64,000 nt of DNA from Mytilisepta virgata. Its lineage: Eukaryota > Mollusca > Bivalvia > Mytilida > Mytilidae. This document shows, one piece after another, positions 35,701-50,700 of the stretch (within the stretch, counting starts at the first letter, position 1; every line of letters starts with the position of its first letter). The stretch is from NCBI GenBank assembly GCA_028015205.1, contig CM051508.1:13286001-13350000 (forward strand), read 5' to 3'. The notes below the pieces were generated by a model. It did not search any database, was not told where the DNA came from, and was given only the letters and a program-made list of their open reading frames with translations. The translations under genes were made by a program, and so were the position numbers.

Positions 35701-38700
35701 ACGGCTGCACAAAATGCAATGATATGATTATTGCACAAAATGTGATGACATATTATACAAAACGTGATGACACATTACACAAAATGTTAAAACAAAATTC
35801 AATTAGTCTCTGGCACAAGATACACAAATGCTTGTCATGAACATAAAAGAGCACAAAATATTGTGACATGTACACAAATTATAATGACAAACTGCACTAT
35901 AGTGAAAATCAGCATAGGTACCATGGAATGTTTCTTGCCATTAGTTATACTCCATTAGGATTATTTGATTGCATGTGTAGAATTTATTATAATATATACT
36001 GGTAAATGCGCGATTGTCGAAATTTTGTATAATTTGCATGGTATTCTTAAAATTTTTAAAAAGTTGAATTTTTAATTAATTTAGGGACGAGATCAAAAGT
36101 TCAATGTAGGATAGAAAACTTAATTCATATAGTTTTTTCACTGACCCCCCCCCCCCCCCCCCCCCCCGTCTTAACTTAATTTGGGAAAAATTGATTGACC
36201 TATATGGGCATATGCTTTGAGAGTATACGTTTTGTATCATGGGTTCTGTTTTTCCTTAACAATGAGTGTTTGTTCTGTATATTGACTTGGACATCACTTG
36301 AATCCGTATTTTTCAATCCGAAAATCGATGTCGGATAACAAAACTTGCAGCGATTTTTACCCCCCACCCCCAAACTATTTGAATTAAGTTTTTTTATCCT
36401 ACATTGAACTTTTGATCTCGTCCCTTATGAAGACTGTAAATTTTTATAAAAAATTTTAGCTCAGGATAAATTTTATGTTTTACAGTGAAGCATTTTAAAT
36501 GTGAAGCAAGTTGTATAATGTAGAACAATTTTCCATTAGACATTAGAGAATAGAGTATTAGAGAACCTTAGTCGTGTTTTCATAGAATTGAACCATCTCT
36601 TGCCAAATCTCACTAATATGGCATTTTACACTAATTGTTCAGTTCATTGGTATGGTGTTTTTTTAAAGTATAGTCAAACTTACCGGCAAATTTTTTTAAA
36701 AAATTTTTTTCATTTAAACATGGGATATATTATAGAAACTTAAAATAAGTGTTAAATTTATTTTAAAAAATTAAATTTTTAGACCAAAGCCAAGCAGGCC
36801 AAAGGTACTTATCAGAAACCTGGAGCCAAAAAGGAGGCTAAGAAAGAACGTGAAAGACCAAAAAGTGTTGCAGATACAAAAACAATTAAACAGCTACTCG
36901 GTGAATTATATGGAGATAAGGAATATCTAGAAAAATTAATGAAAGACTCTAGTAAGTGTAGACTTTTTTCTGTAATTGTTGCTTTCTCATCTGTAACAAG
37001 GCATTTGATTGGATAGCTTGTGGAAAATTTCTGTAAAATGTTATTTGTTTGGTCAGTTTATGAAAATCTACTCAGTATACTGCACATTTGGTATTCTTAC
37101 AATGTTAAAAATAACAGAATAAGAAAGGTTCAAAGTAGCCATGATTTGTTGGAGATTTTAATATTGGCTGTTTTTGTTTCTATAAAAAAATGACAACAAA
37201 TTTGTGTCTTAACAATCTAATTAAAATTAGATCTAACAACACTCCATTTGACTTTCTGTTTTAACGACCTTTCCAATCAGCCAATCAGATCCTAGGTCCA
37301 GATACCTTAAGTAAATTATTCTGAATATGAAATAGTAAGAATTTAAAAAAGCAAATAGCAAACTTGTTTTTTTTTCAAATTGAAAGTATATTAGTTTAGA
37401 GATGTTATTCATTTTTAGGTTTGACTGGAGGCAGAAGTACCATGGAAAGAGACATAAAAGACAAAGTTTACGATGGATTAGAATATCTTCATTGTCGTGC
37501 TGATTTCTGGAGACAACAGAAACCAATGTATGCTCGTAAACGTGACAAGGAAAAGCAGAGACGTAGTGCTAAACGACAGGACAGGGATCCTACAAGTTAT
37601 ATACTTAGAAGTTTGGATGAAATTGAAGAAGGTTTGTACCAGATAATTAGGTCATCCAAACAGAAACACGGGGCTTGGGTTAAATCTATTAATTCAGTAC
37701 ATGGTAAATTGTATCTTCATGGGAATTATTGTAAGGACATTCCATGGTATTATACAGTACAGTATGGTCAGTGTGATACTGTGATTTTCCACTTTCCACA
37801 AGTGGACACCATTCAAATTCCACAACTTCCTGTCCACTAAAAATAGTGGTGTCCACTCAAAATTTGAGTGGACATTTGTGGAAAGTCAGTAATTGCATAC
37901 CATATATACATGTAAACTGTTTGTACAATATATATATGAAATGAGAAATACTCACAATAAAATAATCATACTTTATATTATATATATATTTTTTTCATTT
38001 CTTATTGCCTAGCAAATATTTAAGTGTTAAAACTACTGACTGTCCACAAATGTCCACTCAAATTTTGAGTGGTGTCCACTAATTTTAGTGGGCATCCTTA
38101 ATTTTGAGTGGACTCCATACTGTACTGTAAATTGAATGAATGTTGAGGTAATTCTAATCTAACGTCTTCTTTCAAAAAATAGTTCTTCATGCTGCTTGAT
38201 TATAACTTCAAGTTTTTAATGTGAAAATTAACTTATTCAAAATTACATTGCTGCATCAAAAAATCTGCCTAAAATGACTTCTTTACAAGTGAGAAACAGT
38301 AAGTTACTATATGTACCATTATTATGTTTTTAAGTAAATATTTTCAGAATTTTGGACCCTTGAGAGAGGGGCTAGTTTTGTTCACTGTATTTCCTGTTAA
38401 TTTGATTTGCTGTCTTGATAGGTTTTTTCCTTCTGTTTTGGGCAAATTGATAAAAATGCAATATGTAAAATGGCAAATTCTGATGAAATGACATTTTTAT
38501 TTCTCGTTCTTCCATTTACATATTACCTCTTTAGGAAACCTCAATAAACCATAATTTATATTTGATGATTAATAATCTTTTCAATTTTTCTCATTTAGAC
38601 CAGTCAGAAGGTAAACACGAGCAGAGTTTGAAAAAAGCACAGAAGGTACTTAAACAAGTAGAAAGCATGTCATCTGACGAACTTCAGAACCGAGCAGAAA

Positions 38701-41700
38701 TTATGGCGACATTATACAGTTGTATAGGAAATGCTTATCTAGAGATGAACAACTTTAACCGATCTATGGAGTACCATGAGCGAGACTTAGAACTTTCTAA
38801 AGAAAAGTAAGCATATCAATTTGATTTAAATCCAGTCTTCCTTGTTCCAATGATATCTGTTCTCCAAAAGATTCAAATCTGGTGAAGATCTGATAATATC
38901 CCATAAAAGGTTTATGTTCAGATGACCTTCTATGCTGATTTGCAGTAGAATTGACTCTAATCTCGTTCCACTTATGCTTTTCATGCAATGTGCCGTTCAT
39001 TATGATAAAAATATGATAACTGCCGATTTTACATAACTTTCATCATGAAAGATTTTTCGATTCATGATTTTTTATATTAAAAGGGTCACTATATAATGGA
39101 ACAGATATTTGCACATTTTTCTTTAATATTGTGGGTAATTTTATTGTCTTGCCTGCGTTCCGCATGGTCGACACATAGGGATCACTATCTGTCATCTTGC
39201 GTCTTGCGTCATCTTGCGTCCTCACACTTTTCTTCTATCCTCAGTTTCTCGTAAACCGCTCAAAGGAATTTGATGGAACTTTCTCTGTGCATTAACCTTA
39301 ATGCAAAGGTGTGCATATACATGTATATTTCATTTTTAGAAAATTTAAAATTTTTTTTGTAAAAATTGACATTTTTGAAAAAAGGAAGGGGGGGGGGGGG
39401 GGGGGTGATTGGTTTAAATGTAGCTTTTTTTTTCAGGCGACACATGTCTTCCTTGGAAGACTCACACATTTTTTTAAGAATGCTGAATGATTTTATAGCC
39501 CAAAATTTGAAAGTGTTGAAAGATCGACTGAACATGACCCAAACAAGATGTTATCAGATCTTCATCTTGGACAAACAATGGAGCATATATAACAGATCTT
39601 ATTTGAATTAGAATTATATACTTATGTTTCATTTACACAGGTTTCTGTTTTGAAAATCGAACATGAAAAGCCTGACCTTGTGATTATTTATGGTTTAGAT
39701 TTACTGTGGTTGGATTTGCACATGTTCACATGATTTTAAATTTGTATAAGCAGACTGTTCATAAAATTTTATCAGTATTGAGTTTTGTGTTCTTACCAGA
39801 GTAAACAAATTCAAATGAGTGTAAGAAATATCAATAAAACTTAAAGATTTCGTTTAGGTTTAGGAGAAAAAAAAGGACAAAAAAGAAAACAGACGGGTAA
39901 ATCCTCGTGGAATTGTTGCATGAAAATTTTTATTAAAAATAAATCATCTGTGACATCAGTAATTGTGCTTAACTGCATGAGCTTAATGCAGTGTTGTTGT
40001 TTCTGTAAAATGAATTATATTTTGGGGCAATCTTGATTGAAATTTTAATCAGATTTGCCAACAGAAAAAAGTCTGGTTATTAGATTTGGGATGTATGGTA
40101 GATGGGTGGACAAACAGGCAAACAGCTCCAAACAATCACGAACCGCCTCAGTGGCCTCTTGGTAGCATGCTCGCCTCGAGTGGGGAAGGTCGTGGGTTAG
40201 ACCCCTGGCCAGGTCAAACCAAACACATTAAAATTGGTATTTGCTGCTTCTCCGCCAAGGAGTAAGAGCAAAGGACTGGTTTGTTCAGAGTCAGCATAAT
40301 GTGTCTGGGTGGGGTAATATGTCTTCTTGCGGACTGTTACCTCGTGAGCTAGCACGTTAAAATTTGGCTTATTATGTCAGTCTACTACAAAGAGGGTTCA
40401 TATTAATATCATATCAACATGTTCTCACCTTGATACGCATTTAAAAATTGCAACTGGACATTAAACAATAATTAATCGTTTCATTTTTGTATCAGAGATT
40501 TGTCTTTTTTTCATTTCAGGGTCACCATAAGGTGTTTATATTTTTTGTTTATCAATTACTAACACTTGGGTTTTATTATTAGAAAATAAAAATTATTGTA
40601 ATTAGAAATCTAAATAGTTTAAAATTGATGTAATATAAAAAAAAACTAGTATTGGAAGTAAGGTTATTCATTCAAATATGTAGTAGATTTATATGGGACT
40701 TTTCTTGGAATTAAAATTTTTTGGTAAATATGATTGTGTGTAGAAAATTGATATTTATACTGTATTAAGATTTTAGGAATATCTGTGTTGTGTTTGAATA
40801 CTTGATGACAGTCAATCAGCAATTTTACTGGTGCAAATTCAGTTTTGAACATTTGCTGATGGTCCTTCTTAATTTTACCGTTGGAAATGTCCATTTTCAA
40901 GCTTTGCTGTGAATCACAGTAAAACTTGATTTTAAATAGGTTATTCCTATTCTGTTGCCAAATTTTGGTTTGTCCTTCAAAGTAGATTTTCAATACGTTA
41001 AAGTGTTTGCACTTGTACGGAATTTTCTGACAGGTAGATTTGGTATTTTAGTATTTACCCTCTGAAAAAATATTGACCAATCAGATTTATTGTTAAAAAA
41101 CAATTACAAATACAAATATAAATATTTTATTGGCACAAACTCATTTACAATAAATGGCAAAGGCCTATTATTACAATCATGATATCACACAATAATTACA
41201 GAAATCAAATCAAATTACATTGTTTCTAATTTCAAGGCAGTTATATATAAAGGAGGAAGATAATTTAAGAACCTGACATACAAAGCAGATTCATTATTTA
41301 AAGCTGTTTTTGAGTTTGTTGCAGTCATTTTTGGCAAATGTTTTGATATTTTATTTAATTTGAACATAAATTCTGTTTGTTGTGTGGTAAATCCAAAACA
41401 CTTCACTAAAAAATGTACTTCATTTTCAGTTTGGTTTGTTTTACAAATTTGGCAGAATCTTTTATCCCTAGGAATATTGAGATGTCTTCCTCTTTCAATA
41501 ATAAGTTCATGTGCACTTATGCGTAGCTTGCATATAGCAGATCTGTCACATCTATAAGTTAATAAATCAACATAAGGTGGACGTTGACTCATCTTATATA
41601 CACTCCTGAGAAAAATTACATTAGAATTTATATTTGCAACATTTTGTTAGTGCTGTAACAATGCAACTTGGAGTGACTTATTATATTCTTGTATTGGTAG

Positions 41701-44700
41701 AAGACTTCTGTAAATATAGATTCTCCTTCAGGTACGAGTGAGTTATAGAATTTCTCCACCCGAGATACTTAAATTTTCGATTTTCAACAAGCGAGCCTTT
41801 AGCGAGTTTGTTAAAGTCTAAAATTTAACTATTGAGGGTGGAGAAATTGAAGGAGAATCTGTTTCTCCTATGATTTTCGACAAAAACCTCAAGAAATTGT
41901 CGTTGCTATGTAGTTTGTTTACATAGACGTCATTTTGGGACTTCTCTAGTTTATCGTTCTAATAATTGTAGAAAAAAGGGCGGTAATTCCCACGTAGAAT
42001 TTTAATCACCGGAAAGTGGTTAAAGATATTATGTATTTTTATCCCACTGATTAAACACGTCAGGAATAGGAGAAATTGTAATCCATAATGAAAATTTAAA
42101 TCCAGTATTTTTCATTTCGTATTAGTTTTTGTGGTTTTCAGTGGTTTCTTAACCAAAGAATTTAGTTGAAAACCAAAATTTAAGAACCAACAAATTTAAA
42201 TACAATCGACTCTCGTTATCTCGAAGTCATTCGGAACGTCAAAATTTGTTCCAGATAGACGAAATTCAACTTAACAGGAGCTGCTCAAATCGTATTGTAT
42301 AAAATTTGGGACTACATGCCAAATTTGACTCATCCGGAAATTCGACTTAAGTGTGTTCGAGGTAACGAGAGTCAACTGTATATACTTTTATATACTTGAA
42401 TAGCAGTTGACTTCAGTTTCTGTTTATTAATGCACATATAAATATTTATTTAACAGTGACCTAGAAGACGCCAAGTCTCGAGCGTTAGATAATCTAGGAA
42501 GAGTTTATGCCAGAAAGGGAAGCTTTGAAAAGGCTATTGATGTGTAAGTAATGAAATGTATAATAAGGCCATAGTTAAAAAAATGTTTGTTGGTGTTGCC
42601 TACCCATACCTAATAAGTGTTATGGGTCGGTCAGTAGGGTTTTTTTTTTAATTTATACTTATACAAAATGTCCCATAGGTTTTTTTCTTTTTGACGGCAA
42701 GTCTGCCATCTTAATATTAAACTTAGTCTTTAAAACAGGTGTTTTACTTCAAACACTTACCGGACTTATACAATTAAATACAAATCGGTACCGGACAATC
42801 CATTTCTGTTCCGGATTAAGAAAAAAAAAATGAAAACGGTTAAAAAAAATGTGAGTTGGCAAAATTTTAACTGGGTCAGTTGGAAACGCCCAACAAACCT
42901 ATTTTTATTTTGGCCTAATGTGAAAATTTTACACAGTGGGACTAAGTAATGGTCAAATCAATTGTTTAGTTTTGGTAGCACAAAAACTTGTCTTTGGTGT
43001 CAGCTGTTAAGTGGTCTATGAAGTTTCTCGTAGCTAGTGTTAATAACTAATCAGTCATATCGAATTTGTGAGTTCAAATGCAGCTTTCGGATCATTTGAG
43101 AAATTCATTCCTTCATGGTTTATAGGCTACACCAAATTGACTTAGTTCTTTGGAATTGGTCGCTAGGACTTTGTAAATTTTAAGAAAAAGTTGTTTTGCC
43201 GCTTCATTTTGCAAAAATGCTAAAAGTTTGCCCAAAATTCTTCATTTTTCAAGAAATTAAGAATAAAGTGTTTGCCCACTCCTAAAATTTGGCGAAAAAC
43301 AGGATTTTTTCCATTGTTTGCAATATTTTTGTAAAAGGAATTTGTGCCGCATGTAAATATTTCGCATATAACCGTCACAAGACCCTAATATTGTGATTAT
43401 TATATTTCATGCTAAGAATTCATCTAAGTTGAAAAAATTAATTCACTTTTCTCATGTAAATAAGCACATGGCTGACTAAGGCATTTGTTAATAGTCATGA
43501 AAAGTGCTCTCTTGTAACCGTAATTTACACAAAAACTCACGTGACATGTCAAGCCGCATATGGACATATTTCTGTAGTTCATATGCCCTATTTGCTGGAG
43601 GTTGGAATTTATATGTGAATTATTAATGTACCAAATATCACAGTAGTTTCTGGCATGAAGTATAATTATCTATGATACCAGTTGTAGTGCTCAAGATATC
43701 AATATTTCATCAAATTAACATCAGTTGTAATCAAGGCTAAAAATCTTGAAGTCTGAAACACAATTCAAAATCTGAAAGAAACCAAAATGAACAAAAGGGT
43801 AATGCCAAAACCATGTAAGGAAAGAGATATGCAGGATGGCAATATTTCATCAAATTAACATCAGTTGTAATCAAGGCTAAAAATCTTGAAATCTGAAACA
43901 CAATTCAAAATTTGAAAGAAACCAAAATGAACAAAAGGGTAATGCCAAAACCATGTAAGGATAGAGATATGGAAGATGGCGATATTCTGTAGTCTGTACA
44001 GAATCTAATAATTTTAAAACAGTAAATTTTTAAAATATCAGATTTATACTAGAATTGAAATAAATTTGATTTATTGCAATCAGTTGGAGTGAGAAGATTC
44101 CTATGAGTAAATCACCATTAGAAAGTGCCTGGTTGTTCCATGAGATAGGACGATGTCATCTAGAACTTTCTCAATATGTAGATGCCCGAGACAATGGCAG
44201 AAAAGCTTTAGAAGCGGCGAAAGAAGCAGAAGACGATACCTGGAAATTACATGCCTCTGTATTAGTAGCACAATCAGAAGGTTAGAGTATAAAAATGTTC
44301 AGGGTCAATGGGCAAACAAAACACACACACAAATTCCCAATGAGTTCGGCAAAAGAAACAGATAGGAATTAAAATTATTAGAATGCTTGCTAAATTTATC
44401 TACGTTTGAAGTTAAGTTCATAAATACAAAAATTCAAGGATATTGGGTAAGTTTCAATGAGATAACATGCGCCATAAGATTGAGCACAGAGATAGGATTT
44501 ATTATATCCTGCATTGCTGTTTGGTCTCTCACATAGAGCAACAGCTCGCAGCAGAAGACGAGCAGTAAAGACAACTGTGTCAATATTTCAGCTAAAGTAA
44601 CCAGAGATCCCAAACATTCCCAAATATCATATTTTTCATTTTATAGGTCACTAATTAAAATTATAATTTTTTCTGGCTTACAACAACCTGTAAACGGTTA

Positions 44701-47700
44701 AAAAAAAATGTTGGAGTCATGGTGATCTTCTAAATTAAATATGTTCCGTGTGAAATGGGATGTGTCTTATTATAGACTTACATGTCTATTAGGTTGCCAC
44801 TTACATGTCTATTGGGATGCCACTTACATGTATATGTGGATGAAAGTACAAAAAGCAAGAAAACAGGCCTTGAGACTTAGACTAAGGTGTGACCTTTAGT
44901 GCAAAAAATATGGCATTCATTAAAAGAATGTACATATGTATGGAGCAGAATTAGGAATGGTTACCAGTTCAGAGCTATATTCAAAAAGTTGTCAAAAACT
45001 GATATAAAATTATCATCAACTTTAAACGATAACAATAATCATGCATAATCTAATCAAAGTCGTTTTATAATTTTAGTGAAAAATGGAGAATTACAAGCAG
45101 CCGCCTCATCATTTGAGGAATCATTACAGATAGCTCATGATTTAGGTGACACTGTAGCAGAACAGGCAATCAAGAAAGCCTTAGACGAAGTTAACACTAA
45201 AATTGTACGAGGTGAGGGTGACGAGGTAGAGGAAGAGGGTGAACAACGCCCTGGTACTGCCGGATCTGTAAAAATAGATAATGGTAGTCGACCTGGATCA
45301 ACAGGTAAGCAGCTTTACAATATTGAATATTTTCACACATTATTATTAGATGGCTGATCACTTATATACTTTATGTAAATGTATGAAATGATTAGGCATT
45401 TTGTATTGGTACAGCAACACATGATGCATGGCATGGCTGTAGAGCAGCATGCTGATGGTTGGCTTGGTAAAAAAAAATGTACCCTCACTTTGACTTCTCA
45501 CATAATCAACATCAACATTACTGTGTAGGTGAATGATGTTATCCCCTTCTACTTCACAGATATTTCTCATTGTTACTTAAAGGAGAAACTGGTTCTAAGG
45601 GCTCTCTTCTTAAACTTGCAGTGGGTTGCAAGGTTTTTCTCCATATTTTAATCATCATGCAAGATTAAGAACATCAATAAAAGCAGTGTTTCTTTTGCAT
45701 AAACTTTTATTGGGTTTTTGCAGGAATTTTGATTCAAGAATTAATCCATTCTATCCCGGTTTTAATATTGTATCATATCAGTGATTTCCAATTTTGCATC
45801 ATCCTTGGCTGGGTTGGACAAAAGATTTTCAAATTCGAATATCAAATAAATCTTTAAATTTTTAAGATTGATGAATTATTCATTTAAAATTTTCATATAA
45901 TTTAACTTTAATGAACTTACAATGTTTTAAGTTAATTAATGTCCCAACATCATTGATTCCATGATTAAAAACATAATTGTGTATATTATGCTTGCTCAGA
46001 AAAAGCCCAAGAGAATTATGAGGAAGATTTTGAGGAAGAGAAAGGTAAAATTGATATTATGGTGTAAATGTATATATTATATATTCAGTATCATACAATA
46101 TTTCTAACTTTCAGTTTTACCATTTCAGAACTTTTGGGCTAAATAAATTAATTTTAAGATTCTCATCCTGATGGAGGGGAGGGAAGTTGGAAAATATAAT
46201 TTTTAATTTATTTTTTCACAGTTTATGTTGAAGAAAACAGGAGTGGTTCAATAAAGGACCAGCTTTATCAAATTCCGTAAAACAGATATCTGTTTGAAGT
46301 ATAAAAGAAAAACTTCAAAATTTTTAAGGCAATAATGCATAATTTTGACCTATGGGTTTAAAAGATGACATAGCCAGTGGCAAGAATCTAAAAAATAATT
46401 ATATGTGGCCTTATGACTTTAATGTAAATACATGTATCTGAAATGAAATATATCATTGTCATTCAAAATATTTTTCTATAATATTGTGTTGTAATATTTA
46501 AGTATTATTATTTGGAGATGTAGGAAATAATTAAAATCAAAACAGAAATAGTAACAATACTTGTAACTGGTGACAAACGACATTTTTACTGTACACAGTC
46601 TGCTATGATTTCCAGAAGCAATGGTCACCACTACTGTCTGTAAACCTCGGTCCATGGGACAGATATTTCATATTTTTACTACTTGAATAATTTTTAATTG
46701 TCTTACCACCCGGTAGACAGATGCAGTTATCATAGTCGTAAATAAAACAATTGAACTTACCTGATTTTAGTCGATCATGTCTTCCAGAGAAACAAAATAT
46801 TTCACCCATGGAATTTTCAATGTAAAAGGGAAAACTATTCATGTGATATTTTATTAAAGTTTAGTGGGGGTTTTACGCCGTTTTCAGCACATTTGGCTAT
46901 TTCGCAGCGGCCAGCTGAGTATTTATTGATGGAGAAAGCCGGAGTACCCAGAGAGAACCTCCGACCTTTGGTAGGAAAATTGGCAATGATAGCTTGGGTT
47001 AAAAATATAACAAAAAGTGTCCTATAATTTCAGCATTTAGACTTTTAAAATGCCAAAAATCTATTCCGTAAACTAAGGTTTCAGGACAATATATATTGAC
47101 ATCACAATAAGAAAATTCTGTTCATAATTGGTTACCAGTGTTGTGACTGTTTCTGTTCAGATTCTATATTGAACAAATTGGAAATTTCCTACCGATTTTT
47201 GACAAAATTCAATGAGTTTTGTTAGAGAAACAAAGTTTGACAAATTATTTTAATAAATCAAATAAGAATTATAAATTAATAATATTATTTTTAATCTGCT
47301 CTTTTCAGAGGGAGAATTTAACATATGAAAGTATTTTGTAAAAGTAAATATGTCAGTTTATGATGCAAAAATCAAAGGTTTCAAAGTTAATTTTTGTTAT
47401 TAACCGAAAATTTTTCTACTGTTATTATTATATGCTTTTAAATGTTTTTAAATAAAACAAAATTTCAAACTTTTTTTTGTTATTAACAGAAAATTTTTCT
47501 ACTTGTATCATCATATGCTTTTAAATATTTCTACTGAATGTTATTTAATATCCTTTTTAGAAACCCCAGAATCATAAATCTGGCTCAGTATCATATTTTA
47601 AGGTGGTACCTAACACTACAGGGAGATAACTCTGTAAAATCAGCTAAACGTTTTAATAACATTGTGTTGTTAAGGGAATATTAAGCTTTTCAATGATCAA

Positions 47701-50700
47701 TATTAGTGTTTGTCAAACTGCTATACAATCAGTGTAATTTTTCTGATGAATTGGTTTGTTCAAATGTTTTGAAATTTTAAATTTTTTTTCAATGGATCAA
47801 AGTAAATACTTTGTCAAAATTTTATGAAAATTAAACGAGCCAAATTAATTTTAGTGAAAGTGTTGGGTACCACCTTAAAGCAAGTTATTTCTCTTGCTGG
47901 GAAATATTACTGGTTCTCAAGAGTGAATAGCTGATGACTTTTTTTTTTAATTTTTGTTTTTTTATCACTGTTGCTTTGCATATACATGTACAAAATATAA
48001 ATAAATATTTTTTTGTTCTACACTTCCTATACTTGTTATCAGGATAGAAGATGAACATGTTTGCAAAAATGGATTCTGAATGTTTGTAGACATAAATAAA
48101 AAATAAACTTACTATTGCTTTTAATTTTTGAACCAGTCATATTTCTTTAAAAGGAGATAACTTGCTTAAGTCTATATTGAACAAATTAGAAATTTGATTT
48201 TGGAAATGTTTTGCTTACAAATGCTGTAGGTTCAGTTTTAGAGACAGAATCAGATCATTTGACTGTAACTTCTGAGAATAATGGGGAAATTAAATCACTT
48301 GGCTCATTGGAATCCAGGTCACCTGCTTGTCGGACAAATATCATAATGGAAAGACAGATGAGCGAAGGATACCATGAATTTGCAGATTTTTTGGAGAGAC
48401 GAAATGAAAGTATTTATAACAGGAGGAAAACAGATGGAATGCTTGAATTTAGAAAAAATGAAAGATTGAACAGAGGAATAGCAGGACCAAAGAATAAACA
48501 AAAGATGCTCCTGACCACTGAAAATTTGGAACAGTTTGATCGTGGCGTGAGAGGAAGTGGAAGTGTCAGAAAATGGTCATCATCTTCACTTATGTCCGAG
48601 AGAAATACAAAAAAATTATTAAGCCCTGCAGATATAAAATCCATTCTTGATAATTATTGTAAAAATGATGTTTTACAAGAGGGAAGTGAAGTTGATAGTG
48701 CTGCCACCCCAGTAGGGAGAAAGGAAACAGGAAGTCCTCCTAGGAGTCAGAGGTCAGAAGACAAAATTTCTTCTGATGCTCTGGTAAATAAGAAAAATGC
48801 CAGTTTCAATTCTGGGATGAAAATGCCAAAAATTCAGATATCTAATCGTTCAAACGGCAATGTAGAAAGAAATCATCAGGCTGAAAATAAATCTTTACGC
48901 AACCCAGAACATAGTGTAATCAAGAAGGTCTTATCAAAGAATGATCACAAGATTATTAAGACAGGATTATCTTATCAACGAATGGAGGAAGACATGAAGG
49001 GTCAAAGTTCAACAATGAAAATGCCAAAAATTCATATATCTAATCGTTCAAAAGGCAATGTAGAAAGAAATCATCAGGCTAAAAATAAATCATTACGCAA
49101 CCCAGAACATAGTGTCATCAAGAAGGTCTTATTAAAGAATGATCACAAGATTATTGAAACAAGATTATCTTATCAGCAAATGGGGGAAGACAAGAAGGGA
49201 CAAAATTCAACAGGATTTTTTAGAACAGGCAATAATTTTGTGCGGAAACCAGTAGCCATGTCAGAGTTGTCAAAAATTCAACAAATGAAGAGCAGAACAA
49301 TAGAGAAAAGCAAAATAAAAATGTCTACAGAAATATATTCTATGGCTGGTAGGAAAAATATCAACAACATTTATAAAAGTTCTTTGATTAGCAAGACTTC
49401 CAGAAAAATTCCTAATGCATATGTAGAACTAAGGAAGACACCTAGACAGATTAATGAAAGGATGATAAAATCAAAAGTCACTGTTCAACCAGCCAATAAA
49501 AACAAAATTCCTGGCCAAAACAGAAAATCTAAAAAAGAAAATACACCCACAAGAGGTAGCAAAAATGCTGTAATCACTAAATCTACAAAAGGAGGTCAAG
49601 ATGCAGATGACCAAGAGATAGTAATCACCAGACATACAAAACTAGGTGAAAATAATGAAAAATCAGTAGACATCAACAGTGCCAATATAATTGCAGAAAC
49701 AGTTGTTCACAAATCCACGAAATTTGGTGAAAATGGTGAAAAGATTGCAGTAACCGAGTTCACAAAACAAGATGAAATGGGTCAAGAACCTAAACTTACA
49801 GATGATGATAATATAGAGATGGTAGTTGACAAGTTCACAAGAGAAGATGAACAAGAATCAGTGGTGACAAAGTTAAGTGAACATGATCAAGAGGCTGCAG
49901 TCACCAATTACACACATTTTGGTGAAGAACATCATGACATGATTGAAGATGTTAATGGTGAACAGGGTAATAAAAATACTCAGGGAACTTCTCAAAGAGA
50001 AAATGTCGAGAATAATACTATTGACAATATTAAAGATGAGAGTGTAGAAAATTATCCTATTAAAAGAGAAAACAACAATGAAACTATTGATGAAAAGGAA
50101 GAAAAGCAAAATGATGATAATTTCGATGAAGTTGATAATACTAAGGCACTACTTTTGGAAGAGGATATCAGATTAAAAGAAGAAAATGCTACACATTATG
50201 ATGATCAAATAGCTGCCAATGTTGTGATCAAAGATTCCAATGAACTTGGAAACAATGAGGTGGCCAAAGAGGAGTTTGATAGAGAAGTCAATTCTGACAA
50301 AATATTAGATGATCTTCCTCTTGCTGCATTGTCTGAAGGCCAAAATACCAATTTAGTGGAAGGGGAGATCACTGCTCATACATTTTCAGAAAAGGAAATG
50401 CTGTCAGATTCATCTAGAGTGAATGAATTGAAAGCAACAGAGAAGCAAATGGAAAATGAGGAAAATTTCAATGGAATAACGAAACTTGAAAATGTCATGG
50501 AGAACAATATGAAGTCATCAGAAAAGTCAAATCAGGAGGAGACAACTACGTCAAAACAGGAAGATACAACTATATCAGAACAGTCAACAAAGAAAATGGA
50601 TCTTAAAACAACAGAAGAAAGAAACAATGCCAAAGAGGCTGACACATCGGGAAAAATCCATAAGGTGTCTGAAAGTCATAAGACAGGACGTTCTGTGGAA

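Larger units (their letters stand above)
38807..42456 (+). other. ODAD4: ODAD4 intron 9
   Basis: 3.65 kb containing a Helentron-like short element, a G tract, a SINE, a LINE fragment, a 370-bp repeat and a Tigger-like MITE. No exon recognised. Confidence 0.5.

Noticed and set aside
37632..37840. Open frame continuing past ODAD4 exon 8
   Set aside because: It runs into a foldback MITE at 37753; the phase and family sequence require splicing at 37631.
39366..39611. Open frame after a G tract, 81 codons
   Set aside because: Lies inside a short transposable element with a homopolymer and has no protein features.
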